Assembly (NCBI GenBank): GCA_022572105.1
Contig: JACZWN010000033.1
Span: 1 to 20,310, forward strand
Length of the DNA stretch: 20,310 bases
Direction: 5' to 3'
Source: Pseudomonadota bacterium
GTDB taxonomy: Bacteria; Pseudomonadota; Alphaproteobacteria; Kiloniellales; J153
The notes beneath the pieces were generated by a model that was not told the origin of the DNA, did no database searches, and saw only the letters and a program-made list of their open reading frames with translations. A program made the position numbers and the translations under genes. Positions 19,662 through 20,310 of this stretch are shown here, piece after piece; within the stretch, counting starts at the first letter, position 1, and every line of letters starts with the position of its first letter.

Positions 19662-20310
19662 GCTCCTGCCTTCGCACTTTGTTCGTCTTGTTGGTCGAGG
19701 CGGTAGATGCGCACCGCGTTGTCGTGAAACAGCCCGGCGACGGCGTCATCGGCGAGATCCCCGGTGATCTCGCGAAACCCGGAGAAGATGGTCGAAAATG
19801 CCGCGACCAGGCTATCGACCGGGAAATTGCTGGCGAAGAGGCAACGCCCGGCGCCGAAGATGGCGATCGCGTCCCGCACCACCGGCCCGTTGTCCGCCAC
19901 GCTCCAGGGCCGGCCCGGCAAACCGAGGCCGGAGATTTTCAAGGCGACGTTGGGCCGCGCCGCCACGCCTTCCAGCGCCGCGCGCCAGGCCTTCAACCCC
20001 TCTTCGCCGCGGTCGGCGGGCAGGCCGGTGTGGTTGATGACGATCTGCGTCTCCGGAACGTCCGCCGCCAGCTCCGCCGCCGCGTCCAGGTGCCAAAAGG
20101 GGGTCTGCAGGTCGAACGACAGGCCGTGGCGGGCCAGGAGCGCGTAGCCCCGGCGCCAGGCGGGATCGTCCATGGATCCAGGCGCCCCGCGCCGCGCGTC
20201 GCGCGGATCGGCGGCCGCCGCCGGCTTGTGGCGGATGCCCCGCACCAGCGGCACGGCGGCCTGGGCGGCCAGGACCTCGTCCACCTCGGCACGGTCCAGC
20301 CGGGCCTGGC
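19658..20310 (-). CDS. Amidohydrolase family protein, C-terminal part (cut by window edge)
   Basis: TIM-barrel metal-dependent hydrolase of the amidohydrolase-2 type, acting on cyclic lactones or carboxylic acids in related proteins. Only the last 217 or so residues are present; the frame stays open to the window end, so the true start is outside. Visible features are VRGIRHKP, a FDLQTPFWHLD strand-loop, the metal-type HTGLP after VIN, a FASNFPVD motif with the aspartate that would bind the active-site metal, and a final DNAVRIYRL helix that is typical of the family end. Its stop overlaps the downstream dehydrogenase start in ATGA. The pair suggests breakdown of a small sugar-acid or lactone, which is inference. 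Confidence 0.88.
   Translation of the reverse strand, partial: QARLDRAEVDEVLAAQAAVPLVRGIRHKPAAAADPRDARRGAPGSMDDPAWRRGYALLARHGLSFDLQTPFWHLDAAAELAADVPETQIVINHTGLPADRGEEGLKAWRAALEGVAARPNVALKISGLGLPGRPWSVADNGPVVRDAIAIFGAGRCLFASNFPVDSLVAAFSTIFSGFREITGDLADDAVAGLFHDNAVRIYRLDQQDEQSAKAGA

Overview
The window comes from a GC-rich bacterium, most likely an alphaproteobacterium of the Rhodospirillales type. The reasons are strong GC bias, ATGA-type gene overlaps, an aerobic (CobN-type) cobalamin operon under a B12 riboswitch, and short AT-rich palindromic repeats between genes. This placement is inferred from gene content and style, not from a search. No tRNA, rRNA, CRISPR array, transposase or integrase was found.

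Layout, left to right. A sodium/calcium exchanger gene (60-1058, minus) is followed by a palindromic repeat. Next are msrB with an upstream lipoprotein gene, a second paralogous lipoprotein gene, and gloB, all on the minus strand. An AT-rich island (about 3950-4960) then carries two small membrane-protein genes. The far side of the island is a broken second copy of the gloB 5' end (4945-5166). uvrB and a 58-residue protein gene follow. A roughly 550-base intergenic region with repeats and an AT-rich promoter stretch leads to a plus-strand SleB-type cell wall hydrolase gene (8171-8926) with its own terminator.

The centre is a cobalamin operon on the minus strand. It reads from a cobalamin riboswitch (about 17156-17336) through an exported YVTN beta-propeller gene, cobU, cobW, cobN and cobO, with gaps of 31 and 16 bases and two 4-base overlaps. 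The operon supplies cobalt insertion (CobN), a metal-handling GTPase (CobW), corrinoid adenosylation (CobO) and nucleotide-loop activation (CobU). The beta-propeller is the unexplained member. Beyond cobO lie a nested inverted-repeat element (9470-9754) and an orphan nitrile hydratase accessory-type gene.

The right end has a plus-strand pair, a VWA-like DUF1194 exported protein and a 63-residue two-helix membrane protein, with overlapping stop and start codons. After a palindromic repeat comes a minus-strand catabolic pair: a truncated amidohydrolase entering from the window edge and a 3-hydroxyisobutyrate dehydrogenase-family reductase.

The best candidates for something new are the riboswitch-controlled beta-propeller, the gloB-flanked island, and the orphan nitrile hydratase accessory gene beside cobalt-handling genes. 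No clearly new multi-gene defence or mobile system is visible.
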